From NCBI RefSeq assembly GCF_900115205.1, contig NZ_FOYQ01000002.1:992001-1056000 (forward strand): a stretch of DNA of 64,000 nucleotides, read 5' to 3'. This DNA comes from Robiginitalea myxolifaciens (lineage in GTDB: Bacteria > Bacteroidota > Bacteroidia > Flavobacteriales > Flavobacteriaceae). The notes under the pieces are model-generated. The model was not told the origin of the DNA, did no database searches, and saw only the letters and a list, made by a program, of their open reading frames with translations. Below are positions 7,919 through 17,813 of the stretch, one piece after another; position 1 is the stretch's first letter; every line of letters starts with the position of its first letter. A program made the translations under genes and the position numbers.

Positions 7919-9457
7919 ATGAAACGATTCATTTCAATACTAAAAAAGGTCCTGGGGTTTACCCTTATTCTAATACTGGCCCTACTTGTGATTGGCTACT
8001 TCTACATTCAAAATGAAATAGAAAAACTCTCGGGCCAAAAAACACCTGTAGTCAACACTGATGCTATTAGTCCTCTTCAAGGTGCATTAGCCATAATAGG
8101 GGTTAATATTATATCCTTCGAAATGGATTCGATTCTACCCAATCAGACCCTCCTTATTACTGGCGATCGAATCGAATTCGTTGGAGCGACCACGGACCTG
8201 AATCCAACTTATGAGGTGGTTAATGGCGAAGGCAAATATGTAATTCCCGGGCTTATCGACACACATATCCATCCGTATCAAAGCAAGAACGACCTGTTGC
8301 TGTATCTGGCCAATGGTATTACCCATGTCGCCATTATGAATTCCTGGGATGGCTTGTACTTGAAATGGCGTGAAGAGGCCAAAAATGGAGGGCTTAGTCC
8401 GGACATCTTTGTAGCCGCTGGGCCGATGAATACCGCCCGCGACATCCGCAGTAAAATTTATGGCCGGCTTGGACCAATTCCAGTTTATAATGATCCTGAG
8501 ACTACCCAACGCGCCGTCCGCGAATTCAAAGCATTGGGTTATGATGGTTTAAAAGCCTATAGTCTGGACAGGGAAAACTACCTGGCGCTCTCAGAGGAAG
8601 CCGAACGGCAGAACATCCCTATGCTCGGCCATGTAACGCCTGCAATCTCCTTATCAGAACTCTTTGAGTCCAACCAATCACAAATTGCACATGTCGAAGA
8701 GATTACAAAAGCCATAGAACGGGAATTTGGTGGCCGTTCAAAGATCTATTATGAAAATACAGAAGCTTATCTCGACTTCGTACGGGCAAAGGCCGATGAA
8801 ATCGCTGTGCTGCTAAAGGATAAAGACATTACTGTGTCTACCACTATCGATGTTTATCCGCGCGCCAAAGCCCAGGATCTCGATCTGAATTCGTATCTCA
8901 AGTCTATTGAATTGGAATACCTCAACCCGGGAATATTGGAAGGCTCCATTTTTAATCCCGGGTGGTTACCTGGCGGGAATCGCTATGAAGATCCCTGGAA
9001 TACGGATCCTGAGGGTATTAAAAGGGCGGAGCTTTATTGGGATACCTATACCGAAGCTGTCAACATAATGACCCGGGCCTTGTTTCGCAACAAGGTCAGG
9101 GTAACTGTGGGTACAGATGCTGGTAATCCGGGAATTATTGCCGGGTTTTCGATGCACGATGAAATGGAACAATTATGTAGGATCGGAATCGACGAATTGG
9201 ACGTACTCAAGGCGGCCACCGTACAGGGTTCTCAATGGTTAAATGCAGGATCCGGAGGCATTGCGCAAGGACAGCAAGCAAATCTGGTACTATTGGATGC
9301 AAACCCCTTGAATGATATTCGAAACACACGAAGTATTCATGGTGTGTTGATTAAAGGGAAATACCTCTGTAAATCTCAGTTAGATGAACTTCTGGCACGA
9401 GTTCGTAATGCCAACCGGGAAAGCAGAAAAGTAAGTATCACCCAATATTTAGAATAA
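7919..9457 (+). CDS. Membrane-anchored amidohydrolase
   Basis: 512 residues from the ATG at 7919; an in-frame TTG directly upstream gives one more residue. An N-terminal membrane helix (residues about 9-30) anchors the enzyme facing the periplasm. Amidohydrolase motifs follow: GLIDTHIHPY (His116 and His118 of the HxH pair), LGHVTPA, IAHVEE, and TVGTDAGNPG with the catalytic aspartate. The C-terminal beta-sandwich contains GQQANLVLLDANPL. It belongs to the same broad subfamily as the gene at 1,307 but lacks the SnoaL tail. Substrate unknown. The S41 peptidase gene begins at the next base. Confidence 0.85.
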   Translation: MKRFISILKKVLGFTLILILALLVIGYFYIQNEIEKLSGQKTPVVNTDAISPLQGALAIIGVNIISFEMDSILPNQTLLITGDRIEFVGATTDLNPTYEVVNGEGKYVIPGLIDTHIHPYQSKNDLLLYLANGITHVAIMNSWDGLYLKWREEAKNGGLSPDIFVAAGPMNTARDIRSKIYGRLGPIPVYNDPETTQRAVREFKALGYDGLKAYSLDRENYLALSEEAERQNIPMLGHVTPAISLSELFESNQSQIAHVEEITKAIEREFGGRSKIYYENTEAYLDFVRAKADEIAVLLKDKDITVSTTIDVYPRAKAQDLDLNSYLKSIELEYLNPGILEGSIFNPGWLPGGNRYEDPWNTDPEGIKRAELYWDTYTEAVNIMTRALFRNKVRVTVGTDAGNPGIIAGFSMHDEMEQLCRIGIDELDVLKAATVQGSQWLNAGSGGIAQGQQANLVLLDANPLNDIRNTRSIHGVLIKGKYLCKSQLDELLARVRNANRESRKVSITQYLE

Positions 9458-11662
9458 TTGAAATCAACAAAGATTCTCACTTGTTTTACAGTCTTCTGCT
9501 GCTTTGTCTTACAAGCACAGAAATTTAATCTAGATTTTGAGAATCAGGCCCATGCCGATTCATTGTCGGATGGCTGGATACAATGGGGAGACTACGATCT
9601 GAGTATCTCGGAAGACGCATTCTCAGGAGAGCGATCGGCGAAAATTAGCTCCAACAAATCAGGTAACTCGTTTGGTTCAATCGCCTGCAAAATACCCGCC
9701 AGGTACGAGGGACGTACCATAAGGCTGGAAGGATACATGAAAATCAAGAATGTAGAAGAGGGCTACGCAGGCCTATTGTTACGTGTCGATGGTAATGGGC
9801 AGTCTTTGGTTTTCGATAATATGCGGAATCAAAATGTTACCGGTACCCGGGACTGGCAGAAGTATTCAATTTCCCTGAGTTACCCGAAAAATGGTGAAAC
9901 GATCATAGCTGCCGGAATATTAACGGGTAAAGGAGAAGCCTGGTTCGACAATTTTACCGTAACTATTGATGGCAGGGATATACAAGGTCTGGCGGAAATA
10001 GAACGCAATTTACCCCGGGCTTTGACGGATAAAGAGTTTGATAGTGGTTCTCAGATTGACTTGCCTGAATTAACAAAAGAGGACGTAAATCGGTTGGAAT
10101 TACTGGGTCGGGTTTGGGGTTTCCTGAAATACCATCATCCGGCTATAGCTTCAGGAAATTATAATTGGGATTATGAGTTGTTCCGGTTTTTACCTGGCTA
10201 CCTGGCAACAGAAAGCAACGAGGAATCAAACCAATTATTAGTACAATGGATTAAGTCCCTGGGTGAAGTGCCCCGATGTAACCCATGCGCAAAAGTGGAT
10301 AAAAATGCTTTTGCAGCAATGGATAAACAATGGATAACAGAACAACATAAGGAACTTCGTGACCAACTCCTACATATCTATAAAAATCGGGTAACGGGAG
10401 GGCATCATTATATATCCATGGCTCCCAATGTGGGAAACCCAGTTTTTGAGAATGAAAATCCTTATCGGGCTATGTCGTATCCGGACGACGGTTTCAGACT
10501 GCTTTCCCTGTATCGCTATTGGAATATGATCCATTACTTTTTTCCCTACAAGCATTTGATGGATGAAGACTGGGATGGAAAGCTTGAAGAATATATTCCC
10601 AGATTCGCAGCTGCAGCCAATGAGCTTGCATACGAACAAGCAGTTTTACAAATCATCGGCGATATTCAGGATACACACGCAAATCTCTGGGGAGGCGGGG
10701 ATAAAATCGATGCATGGAAGGGTGAAAATTATCCTCCATTCCACCTTCGCTTCATTGAAAATCAACTAGTGGTAACCGAATACTACAATACTGAAAAGCA
10801 AGATAACACAGGAATCCAGCCGGGGGATGTTATCACTAAGATCAATGGGGTTCCTGTAGCTCAGCTTATTCAGGAGAAACAAAAATTCTATCCTGCCTCC
10901 AACCCTTCGACGCGTATGAGGAACATGGCACCGGAACTGCTGCGTTCCAATGCTGACTCCACAGTTATCGAGGTCTCCACCATGAGAGGAGTTAGTGAGA
11001 ATAAGACTATTGATCTATTTCCCGCCGATAGTCTGAACTTGTTCAACTGGTATCCGGAAAGCGGCCAAAAATCGTATAAGTTATTAGCGGATAATATTGG
11101 ATACATAACGCTTCAAACCATTCAACAAGACGATATCCCAAAAATCAAAAATGAATTCAAAGACACTCGCGGAATCATTATCGATATCCGCAACTACCCG
11201 GCAACATTCGTTCCGTTTACCCTGGGCTCCTTCTTTACTTCCACCCCTACTCCTTTTGTAAAGTTCACTCAGGGTAGTATCGATAATCCGGGACAGTTTA
11301 CTTTCACCGATGATCTTTACATACCCAGTGAAGGAAGCTCCTACCCGGGGAAGCTCGTTGTCCTGGTCAACGAGCTCACACAAAGTCAGGCGGAGTATAC
11401 CACAATGGCATTTCGCGCTGGAGACAACACCACAATTATTGGTAGTACCACGGCGGGAGCAGACGGAAATGTTTCTTCCATAGTCCTTCCGGGTGGGCTT
11501 CGAACACTTATCTCAGGCATAGGCGTATACTATCCCGATGGAAGGGAAACACAGCGCGTTGGCATCGTACCCGATATCACTGTACATCCAAGTATCGAAG
11601 GAATTCGAAACGGGCGGGATGAATTATTGGATAAGGCCATTGAACTGATCTTGAACAATTAG
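9458..11662 (+). CDS. Secreted S41 family peptidase with jelly-roll N-domain and PDZ
   Basis: 734 residues from a TTG that abuts the preceding stop. Signal peptide residues 1-20 (ending VLQAQ). Residues about 22-173 form a carbohydrate-binding-like jelly roll (FNLDFENQ...GWIQWGDYDLSISEDAFSG). A helical linker region is followed by a PDZ-like segment (GIQPGDVITKINGVPV) and the tail-specific protease core: GIIIDIRNYP, then LVNELTQSQAEYTTMAF with the probable nucleophile Ser near residue 642, and GSTTAGADGNVS. S41 (C-terminal processing/tricorn-like) peptidases cleave proteins in the periplasm; the jelly roll may bind glycan or protein. Confidence 0.85.
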   Translation: MKSTKILTCFTVFCCFVLQAQKFNLDFENQAHADSLSDGWIQWGDYDLSISEDAFSGERSAKISSNKSGNSFGSIACKIPARYEGRTIRLEGYMKIKNVEEGYAGLLLRVDGNGQSLVFDNMRNQNVTGTRDWQKYSISLSYPKNGETIIAAGILTGKGEAWFDNFTVTIDGRDIQGLAEIERNLPRALTDKEFDSGSQIDLPELTKEDVNRLELLGRVWGFLKYHHPAIASGNYNWDYELFRFLPGYLATESNEESNQLLVQWIKSLGEVPRCNPCAKVDKNAFAAMDKQWITEQHKELRDQLLHIYKNRVTGGHHYISMAPNVGNPVFENENPYRAMSYPDDGFRLLSLYRYWNMIHYFFPYKHLMDEDWDGKLEEYIPRFAAAANELAYEQAVLQIIGDIQDTHANLWGGGDKIDAWKGENYPPFHLRFIENQLVVTEYYNTEKQDNTGIQPGDVITKINGVPVAQLIQEKQKFYPASNPSTRMRNMAPELLRSNADSTVIEVSTMRGVSENKTIDLFPADSLNLFNWYPESGQKSYKLLADNIGYITLQTIQQDDIPKIKNEFKDTRGIIIDIRNYPATFVPFTLGSFFTSTPTPFVKFTQGSIDNPGQFTFTDDLYIPSEGSSYPGKLVVLVNELTQSQAEYTTMAFRAGDNTTIIGSTTAGADGNVSSIVLPGGLRTLISGIGVYYPDGRETQRVGIVPDITVHPSIEGIRNGRDELLDKAIELILNN

Positions 11663-11684
11663 ATCCATAAACCAGCTACCCGGA

Positions 11685-12338
11685 ATGAAAATCCTACTAC
11701 TCGGAGCAACAGGACGAACAGGTCGCTTGGTATTGCAACAAGCGCTTTCTTCCGGATTTGAGGTAAACTGCCTGGCGCGAAATTCCACTAGGATCCAAAA
11801 GCGTATTGGGTTGGAAATTTTTGAAGGTAATCCGACCAAAGCCGCGGATATTGAACGAGCAATCCAAGGGTGCGATGCGATAATTAGTGTCTTGAACATC
11901 TCGCGTACTTCCGATTTTCCATGGGCACCCCTTAGAACTCCAAAGACTTTCCTTTCCGAGACAATGTCCTCCCTAATTTCAACGGCCAGGAAGATGAACG
12001 TTCGCCGAATTGCGATATGCTCGGCGTGGGGTGTGGCAGAAACCCGCGAGGATATACCCCTATGGTTCAAGTGGCTTATTGAAAAAAGCAATATCGGAGT
12101 GGCCTATCGGGATCATGAACGTCAGGAGCAAATTCTGTCCGTCACAAACCTGGACTGGACTATCGTACGTCCTGTGGGGCTAACCAATACCCGAAAGGAT
12201 CAAGAGGTATTGGAGCTATTTGGTGGTAATGATAAACCCAAACTGCTGATATCTCGCAAAACCGTTGCTAACTTCCTCCTCAAAAGCCTGAAACGCAATG
12301 AACTAATTGGAAAAAAGGTAGTAATTTCAAAGACTTAG
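11685..12338 (+). CDS. NAD(P)-binding NmrA/SDR-like protein
   Basis: 217 residues. The Rossmann dinucleotide-binding motif GATGRTGRLV is at residues 7-16. LARNST follows where NADP-binding members often carry a basic residue, and GCDAIISVL follows as the next strand. The atypical SDR pattern (SDR_a5 or NmrA-like) lacks a clear YxxxK catalytic pair, so it may be a redox sensor or a reductase such as the flavin-reductase-like members. Cytoplasmic. It sits 22 bases after the S41 gene and 6 bases before the GNAT gene. Confidence 0.8.
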   Translation: MKILLLGATGRTGRLVLQQALSSGFEVNCLARNSTRIQKRIGLEIFEGNPTKAADIERAIQGCDAIISVLNISRTSDFPWAPLRTPKTFLSETMSSLISTARKMNVRRIAICSAWGVAETREDIPLWFKWLIEKSNIGVAYRDHERQEQILSVTNLDWTIVRPVGLTNTRKDQEVLELFGGNDKPKLLISRKTVANFLLKSLKRNELIGKKVVISKT

Positions 12339-12344
12339 TTTGTT

Positions 12345-12881
12345 ATGTCCATCCAATTAAAAAGCCCAAGATTAAGCATCTCCCCTCTAGAATTTTCAGA
12401 TCTGGAAGATGTACATCAATTGCACCTCCTTCCGGAGACAGATAAGTACAATACCCTTGGGATTCCAGAAAGCCTGGAGCAAACGGAACAGATCGTAACC
12501 GCATGGGTGAAGGAGAACGAGACTCCCGATGACAACAGAACCTTTAAGATCCATTTACGAAGTGATGCTGCCTTTATTGGCCTTATAGCTCTAGCAATGG
12601 GGAAACCCAAATTCCGTAGTGCCGAGGTCTGGTTAAAGCTACATCCCAATCATTGGAATCAGGGCTATGCCACCGAAGCCCTGAAAACCCTGATCGCATT
12701 CGGGTTTGAAACGTTAGACCTGCATCGGATTGAAGCGGGTTGCGCAGTTGATAATGTTGGAAGTGCTCAGGTCTTATTAAAAGCCGGAATGCAACAGGAA
12801 GGGACCAAACGCAGTGTTCTTCCCTTAAAATCCGGCTGGTCCGATGCCCACATTTTTGCAATAATCAGAGAAGATTCATGA
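12345..12881 (+). CDS. GNAT N-acetyltransferase (RimJ/RimL type)
   Basis: 178 residues. The start (MSIQLKSPRLSISPL) and the acetyl-CoA-binding region (EVWLKLHPNHWNQGYATEALKTLIAFGFETLDLHRIEAGCAVDNVGSAQVLLKAGM) are typical of the Acetyltransf_3 / RimJ-RimL group, with the Q/G-x-x-G/A turn as NQGYATEA. These enzymes acetylate protein N-termini or small amines. The stop overlaps the following start (ATGA), so it is likely co-translated with the YdeI-type gene. Confidence 0.85.
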   Translation: MSIQLKSPRLSISPLEFSDLEDVHQLHLLPETDKYNTLGIPESLEQTEQIVTAWVKENETPDDNRTFKIHLRSDAAFIGLIALAMGKPKFRSAEVWLKLHPNHWNQGYATEALKTLIAFGFETLDLHRIEAGCAVDNVGSAQVLLKAGMQQEGTKRSVLPLKSGWSDAHIFAIIREDS

Positions 12882-13456
12882 TCAAAACCGAAAGCTTTGA
12901 GCAAGTCGAAATCACTTCAATACATGAGATAAGGGATTGGCTATCAAGAAACTATACTCAAGAACAAAGTGTTTGGTTAGTTACTTACAAAAAGAATACC
13001 CCCGAAAAGTATGTTTCCCGATGGGATGTTCTCGACGAGCTCCTATGCTTTGGTTGGATCGATGGAATCCGGAGAAAGCTGGACGATACGCGTACCATGC
13101 AACTCATTTCGCCCAGAAAGGTGGAACACTGGGCCAAAACGTACAAAGAAAGAGCTGCACGATTAATAGAAGCTGGTAAAATGCACGAGAGCGGATTGGC
13201 CTCCATTCAAAAATCTAAGGCCGCCGGACTATGGAACTTTATGGATGATGTAGACAACCTCATCATTCCTGAAGACCTGAAAGATGCACTAAGCAAAGAG
13301 GAAGGGGCTTTATCATTTTTTAGTGCCTTAAACGATTCAAGTTTGCGATTTGCCCTTCGCTGGCTCAAGCTATCCAAAACAGATACCACGCGCCAAAACC
13401 GAATTAAAAAATTGGTATTGCTTTCCAGCCAGGGAAAAAAACTGCCGGGTAGTTGA
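12878..13456 (+). CDS. YdeI/OmpD-associated family protein
   Basis: 192 residues. The N-terminal part, WLSRNYTQEQSVWLVTYKK followed by VLDELLCFGWIDGIRRKLDDTR, and the IS.RK.EHWAKTYKERAARLIEAGKM segment are the hallmarks of the YdeI/OmpD-associated family. E. coli YdeI-related proteins are linked to stress and antimicrobial peptide tolerance, but the biochemical role is not settled. Cytoplasmic, no signal peptide. It overlaps the GNAT gene by 4 bases. Confidence 0.85.
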   Translation: MIKTESFEQVEITSIHEIRDWLSRNYTQEQSVWLVTYKKNTPEKYVSRWDVLDELLCFGWIDGIRRKLDDTRTMQLISPRKVEHWAKTYKERAARLIEAGKMHESGLASIQKSKAAGLWNFMDDVDNLIIPEDLKDALSKEEGALSFFSALNDSSLRFALRWLKLSKTDTTRQNRIKKLVLLSSQGKKLPGS

Positions 13457-13491
13457 CAAGAAGTAATAACTTTAGAAAAAGCGTAATACCA

Positions 13492-14925
13492 ATGAGTTCA
13501 AGATATTTATTTCTTATGGCAGTGCTATTGCAAAGTGCCTTCTTGTCTGGCCAAGAGCTCTCTATGGAACCCTATGAATTCATTTCCAGAGCGGGAGATA
13601 CGGTTTCGGCAGAATTAGGACTGTTCTATGTTCCAGAAAATCGAAACGAACAAGGCATGGATTCCCTTCAATTGGCCTTTGTACGATTTAAAAGCACGAA
13701 TCCGAATCCTGGTACTCCCATAGTCTATTTGGCGGGAGGTCCTGGGGGCTCAGGGACAGGGACAGCTCGAGGCAGGCGGTTTGAACTATTTATGAAGCTC
13801 AGACAGGTGGCCGATGTTATCGCCTTTGATCAACGAGGAACGGGAATGTCACAGCGCTTACCGGACTGTCCCTATCGCGCCGAATTCCAACTCGAAAAGG
13901 CAATCGAAAAATCAGAATACGTCGAGAAGGCCATTCGAAATGCCCAAAGCTGTATGGACTATTGGGAAGGAGAAAAAGTAGACCTTAGCGCTTACAATAC
14001 CACCGAAAATGCAATAGATATCGATGCCCTGCGACAGGCACTGGGCTCGGAAAAGATCTCGATTTGGGGTATCAGCTACGGTTCACATCTGGCTTTCGAA
14101 TACATCAGACTCTTTGAAAATACGATTGACCGAATGGTACTTGCCAGTCTGGAAGGACCCAATGAAACCATTAAACTTCCTGAAAACACGGAGGAATTTG
14201 TAAAACATATCGCTTCGCTTGCTGCAGATAATTTTGGCTCGGAAACGAAATACCCCAACCTGCTGGATACTATAAATGCCGTCCACAATCGCCTCGCAAA
14301 TCAACCGGCCACAGGCACTTTTATCAACAGACAGGGAAATGTAGATACAGTAGGGATTTCGCTATTCGAGTTGCAAGCCACCATCGCAACTTTTTACCTT
14401 AAGAACCCATCGGATTCTAAAAACTTGCCCCAGCTTTATTCCGAAATGTATGCTGGTGATTTTAGCGCTATTGCTGCAAATGTAATGGTGATTAAGCGCT
14501 ATGTCCTGAATAGTATCAGGCCTATGCCTTTTGCCATGGATATGCAAAGCGGAATGTCTCGTGAGCGGGCACAAAAGATCAACGAGCAAATAAACAATAC
14601 GCTATATGGGAGCACAATAAATTTCCTCCTCTACGAGATGATGACCGGCCTTGACTTTCCCATGCTCCCTGAAGCATTCCGTCGCATGGAAAATAACGAT
14701 GTCCAGGCCTTGTTGTTAAGCGGAACCCTTGACGGGAGAACCTATCTCACCAGCGGGAAAGCCCTAGCCGATAAGTTTACAAAAGGGCAACACCTCGTTA
14801 TAGAAAACGGCGGACACGATTTGTTTATGCAGTCTCCCGAAATCGGCAATACCATACTTGAGTTTTTCAAGGGGAACCGCATAGCTCAAACCCGTATTGT
14901 CCTGGATCCAGTACCCTTTAACTAA
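13492..14925 (+). CDS. Secreted alpha/beta hydrolase, tripeptidyl aminopeptidase-like
   Basis: 477 residues from the ATG at 13,492, chosen because a signal peptide (MSSRYLFLMAVLLQSAFLSG) starts there; an in-frame TTG at 13,453 overlaps the preceding stop but would put 13 polar residues in front. The fold motifs are PIVYLAGGPGGSG (oxyanion loop), DQRGTGMS, the nucleophile Ser195 in GISYGS, a long helical cap and a late GGHD with the catalytic His near residue 441. This pattern fits the proline iminopeptidase / SCO7095-type peptidase group, which releases N-terminal residues or tripeptides in the periplasm. Confidence 0.85.
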   Translation: MSSRYLFLMAVLLQSAFLSGQELSMEPYEFISRAGDTVSAELGLFYVPENRNEQGMDSLQLAFVRFKSTNPNPGTPIVYLAGGPGGSGTGTARGRRFELFMKLRQVADVIAFDQRGTGMSQRLPDCPYRAEFQLEKAIEKSEYVEKAIRNAQSCMDYWEGEKVDLSAYNTTENAIDIDALRQALGSEKISIWGISYGSHLAFEYIRLFENTIDRMVLASLEGPNETIKLPENTEEFVKHIASLAADNFGSETKYPNLLDTINAVHNRLANQPATGTFINRQGNVDTVGISLFELQATIATFYLKNPSDSKNLPQLYSEMYAGDFSAIAANVMVIKRYVLNSIRPMPFAMDMQSGMSRERAQKINEQINNTLYGSTINFLLYEMMTGLDFPMLPEAFRRMENNDVQALLLSGTLDGRTYLTSGKALADKFTKGQHLVIENGGHDLFMQSPEIGNTILEFFKGNRIAQTRIVLDPVPFN

Positions 14926-14981
14926 CTCTTGGATTGAAAGGATTATTCGTTTAAGTGTGGTAACTTAGAAGAAAAAAGAAT

Positions 14982-15455
14982 ATGGCAAGTCTAAATAGAA
15001 TAGGACTGAACACCGAAAAAAGCCAGGAACTGGCCCAGCTACTTAACGATTTACTTGCAAATTATTCCACCTTTTATCAAAATACGCGTGGATACCACTG
15101 GAATATTAGCGGAGACAAATTCTTTGAGCTGCACCTGAAATTTGAGGAATTATATAACGACCTCTTTTTGAAGATCGATGAAGTAGCGGAGCGAATTCTG
15201 ACCCTCGGATACAGCCCGCAACACCAATTCACAGAATACCTCGAAAAAGCAGATATACCTGAAAGCAAGGAGGTCACTGATGGCCGAAAGGCAATCGAGC
15301 AAATCCTGAGTGCCTTCAAAACGCTGCTTACGAAGCAACGGCACATTCTGGACCTGTCGGCCGAAATAAATGACGAAGGCACCAACGCACTTATGAGCGA
15401 TTATATCCGGGAGCAGGAGAAGCTTGTTTGGATGTATTCGGCTTATCTGAGTTAA
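14982..15455 (+). CDS. dps: Dps family DNA-starvation protection ferritin-like protein
   Basis: 157 residues, the usual Dps length. The ferroxidase site motifs are visible: YHWNISGDKFFELHLKFEELYNDLFLKIDEVAERILTLG carries the His and the Asp/Glu pair, which line an inter-subunit site in Dps dodecamers. Dps oxidises ferrous iron with peroxide, stores the iron and protects DNA in stationary phase. It stands alone, with 56 bases upstream and 30 bases before a lipoprotein gene. The upstream gap contains TAACTTAG at 14,961, close to the Bacteroidota -7 consensus TAnnTTTG, but spacing to a TTG is poor. Confidence 0.9.
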   Translation: MASLNRIGLNTEKSQELAQLLNDLLANYSTFYQNTRGYHWNISGDKFFELHLKFEELYNDLFLKIDEVAERILTLGYSPQHQFTEYLEKADIPESKEVTDGRKAIEQILSAFKTLLTKQRHILDLSAEINDEGTNALMSDYIREQEKLVWMYSAYLS

Positions 15456-15485
15456 TGTTAGCTCCACTAAATAGAACTTAAGCGC

Positions 15486-15998
15486 GTGAAAATTAAAAGC
15501 ATATCAACAATTGCATTGATTATAGGTCTGATCCTGTTTACAGGCTGCAGGCAAGGTACTGAGTCAAGCCGTGCGCCTAGTGCAAGTACCCCATCTGCAG
15601 TACAAGAGGAAGCCGCAATCCTCGCTACCCTCAATGCGGAAACGGCTGCTGCATTTTCCCGGGACTATGATAGCTGGCAAGCGAAGTGGGTGCATAGCCC
15701 TTTTGTGACCAAGACCTATATCGATTTTCCAGAGAATACCTTTACGGAAACCAGAGGATGGGAAGAAGTAGATGGGTTTGTGCGGGAATTCTTTCTGGAA
15801 CATCCTGACCCGGAACCTGCCCCACAACCTCTCGATGAAATCGCCGTCAGGTTGTATGGCAATGGAGCTTGGGTAAGCTATGAGGCAATGGATTCAATTC
15901 GGGGATTAAAGCGGGAGACTCGCCTAATGGAAAAGATAGACGGTCAATGGAAAATTGCCGGGATGCACACGACCATCTATGGGTTTGACAATAAGTAA
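15486..15998 (+). CDS. SnoaL/NTF2-like lipoprotein
   Basis: 170 residues from a GTG start. The lipobox LFTGC places the lipidated cysteine near residue 22, so an outer- or inner-membrane lipoprotein is expected. A Ser/Ala/Pro-rich linker (RAPSASTPSAVQEEAA) leads into an NTF2/SnoaL-like domain: ETAAAFSRDYDSWQAKWVHSP, VDGFVREFFLEHPDP and a closing RLMEKIDGQWKIAGMHTT. It is one of at least three NTF2-like modules in this window. No ligand can be assigned. Confidence 0.75.
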   Translation: MKIKSISTIALIIGLILFTGCRQGTESSRAPSASTPSAVQEEAAILATLNAETAAAFSRDYDSWQAKWVHSPFVTKTYIDFPENTFTETRGWEEVDGFVREFFLEHPDPEPAPQPLDEIAVRLYGNGAWVSYEAMDSIRGLKRETRLMEKIDGQWKIAGMHTTIYGFDNK

Positions 15999-16013
15999 GT
16001 GTAGCAGCGCCTA

Positions 16014-16676
16014 ATGCGCCAAGAGACTATCGTGAGAGTTGACCATATATTCATTTTTACGGATCCAGACGGAGAAATAGCCGATGACTTGGTCAAATTT
16101 GGTTTGACAGAAGGTAGTAGTCGTGTCCATGCTGGACAGGGTACAACTAATCGAAAATTCTACTTTGAAAACTTCTTTCTGGAAATACTATGGGTCCACA
16201 ATCCTAAGGAAATCAATAGTGAGCCTGCACTTTCCAGCGGATTAGGGGTTCGAGCGAAAAATTCAGACCATGGCTTTTCCCCTTTCGGATTATGTCTTGT
16301 TAATACCAAAGAAAGTGATGCCTTATTTACCGATGCTTTCCCCTACCAGCCCAATTACTTTCCTCAAGGCATGGCCGTAGATGTACTAAAAAATGAAGAA
16401 CAATCAGAACTGCCCTGGACATTTCGACTGCCTTTTAAAGGGCCGAAGAAATACGAAAACGAGCCAAAATCCCATCGAAATGGGATAAGCGTGCTGGACA
16501 AGGCACTATTCGAATATCCGGAAAGTTCCAGTCAACAATACACCGACTTTTTTAAACATTCGGAGCAGGTATTCTTTAAACCGTCAAATCGGGTTTGGCT
16601 GACTTTGTATTTTGATCAGGGCCGACAAGAGAAAATTAAAAGCTTTGAACCACTAAAGTTGACTATTGCATATTGA
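16014..16676 (+). CDS. VOC/glyoxalase-like protein
   Basis: 220 residues. The N-terminal VRVDHIFIFTDPDGEIADDLVKFGLTEGSSRVHAGQGTTNRKFYFENFFLEILWV is the first beta-alpha-beta module of the vicinal-oxygen-chelate superfamily, in which the His of VDH and the Glu of LEILW are typical metal ligands. The C-terminal half is divergent (glyoxalase-like_3/5 type) and the substrate is unknown. Cytoplasmic. It lies 15 bases after the SnoaL lipoprotein gene. Confidence 0.65.
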   Translation: MRQETIVRVDHIFIFTDPDGEIADDLVKFGLTEGSSRVHAGQGTTNRKFYFENFFLEILWVHNPKEINSEPALSSGLGVRAKNSDHGFSPFGLCLVNTKESDALFTDAFPYQPNYFPQGMAVDVLKNEEQSELPWTFRLPFKGPKKYENEPKSHRNGISVLDKALFEYPESSSQQYTDFFKHSEQVFFKPSNRVWLTLYFDQGRQEKIKSFEPLKLTIAY

Positions 16677-16736
16677 GCTAGGCAACAATAAAGCGGGAAT
16701 TAGCGTCTTTTAAATAAGCGCTCATATTCAGAAACT

Positions 16737-17813
16737 ATGAAAACCATATCGAAAAGTCTCGTTGCATTTCTCTTGTTTGGCTTTCAATTATCCGCCCAGG
16801 ATACTTTTAATCCCGAGACTGCCTTGGCTGATCTTACTGGAAAGAAAAGGAATATCGGAATCGCAGCAGGGTATTCCATTGACGGGGAACTGGTATGGTC
16901 AGGGGCTGAAGGCTTTTTATGCGAAGGCGAAAGCGATGCTTTTAGTACTTCAACGCTAACCCGGATAGCCTCGATAGCCAAAAATTTCACGGCAGTGGCC
17001 ATCATGCAACTGGCCGAAAAAGACGTTCTCGATCTCGAGGCTCCTATTTCCACATACCTGGAAAACCTCCCCCAGGATAAGCAAGGAATTACTACCAAGC
17101 AGTTGCTCGCTCATACTTCGGGTGTTTCGCAATACCTGGACGAAAAGGAAATAGAAAACACAAAACATTTCGGGACACTGGAGGAAGCCATGCAGGTCTT
17201 TATTAACCGACCCTTGCTCTTTGAGCCGGGCTCAAAGTATTTCTATACGACCTATGGGTATGTTATCCTGGGACGCATCATTGAGGAAACCGCCGATATG
17301 AGCTATTGGGAATACATGGAGAAAAACATCTTTGCGGTGGCCGGCATGAACAATACTACAATTGAGGAAATAGGCAAGAGCTATCCCAATAAGTCCTGTC
17401 TCTATCACAATAACGGTCGAAAGGCAAAGGCTGGTAAACAAAACGATTTGAGCAATCGAATTCCCGGAGGCGGATTTCACAGTACACTGGAAGACGTTTT
17501 GAAGTTTGGAAATGCCTTGTTAGAAGGAAAACTCATTCCCCTTGAGGTCCTGGAAAATATGACTCAGCCCCAGCCTGTGGAATACGATGGGAACAAATAC
17601 AGTTTGGGTTGGTTTCTCTATGGTCCCGCGCCAATTGAAAATGTAGTCATAGGTCATAGCGGCGGGCAAACCGGCTGTACAAGCCAACTCATGATCGTCC
17701 CAAAATCTAAAACAGTTGTAGTTGTACTGTCCAATACCTCGGGAAACTATCCGCAGATAGCGACTTATGCTTCTAATCTGGTAGGCTATTCAGAAAGACA
17801 AAAAGCCCCCTGA
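16737..17813 (+). CDS. Secreted class C beta-lactamase-like serine hydrolase
   Basis: 358 residues. Signal peptide ends near residue 20 (FQLSAQ). The SxxK catalytic pair is Ser79 and Lys82 (SIAK), the second motif is Tyr170 in YTTYGYV (Thr replaces the Asn of classical YxN), and the third motif is HSGG in VVIGHSGGQTG. These define the beta-lactamase/transpeptidase-like family, which includes esterases, D-aminopeptidases and peptidoglycan-active enzymes; actual lactam hydrolysis cannot be inferred. The stop codon lies inside the stem of the downstream terminator hairpin. Confidence 0.85.
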   Translation: MKTISKSLVAFLLFGFQLSAQDTFNPETALADLTGKKRNIGIAAGYSIDGELVWSGAEGFLCEGESDAFSTSTLTRIASIAKNFTAVAIMQLAEKDVLDLEAPISTYLENLPQDKQGITTKQLLAHTSGVSQYLDEKEIENTKHFGTLEEAMQVFINRPLLFEPGSKYFYTTYGYVILGRIIEETADMSYWEYMEKNIFAVAGMNNTTIEEIGKSYPNKSCLYHNNGRKAKAGKQNDLSNRIPGGGFHSTLEDVLKFGNALLEGKLIPLEVLENMTQPQPVEYDGNKYSLGWFLYGPAPIENVVIGHSGGQTGCTSQLMIVPKSKTVVVVLSNTSGNYPQIATYASNLVGYSERQKAP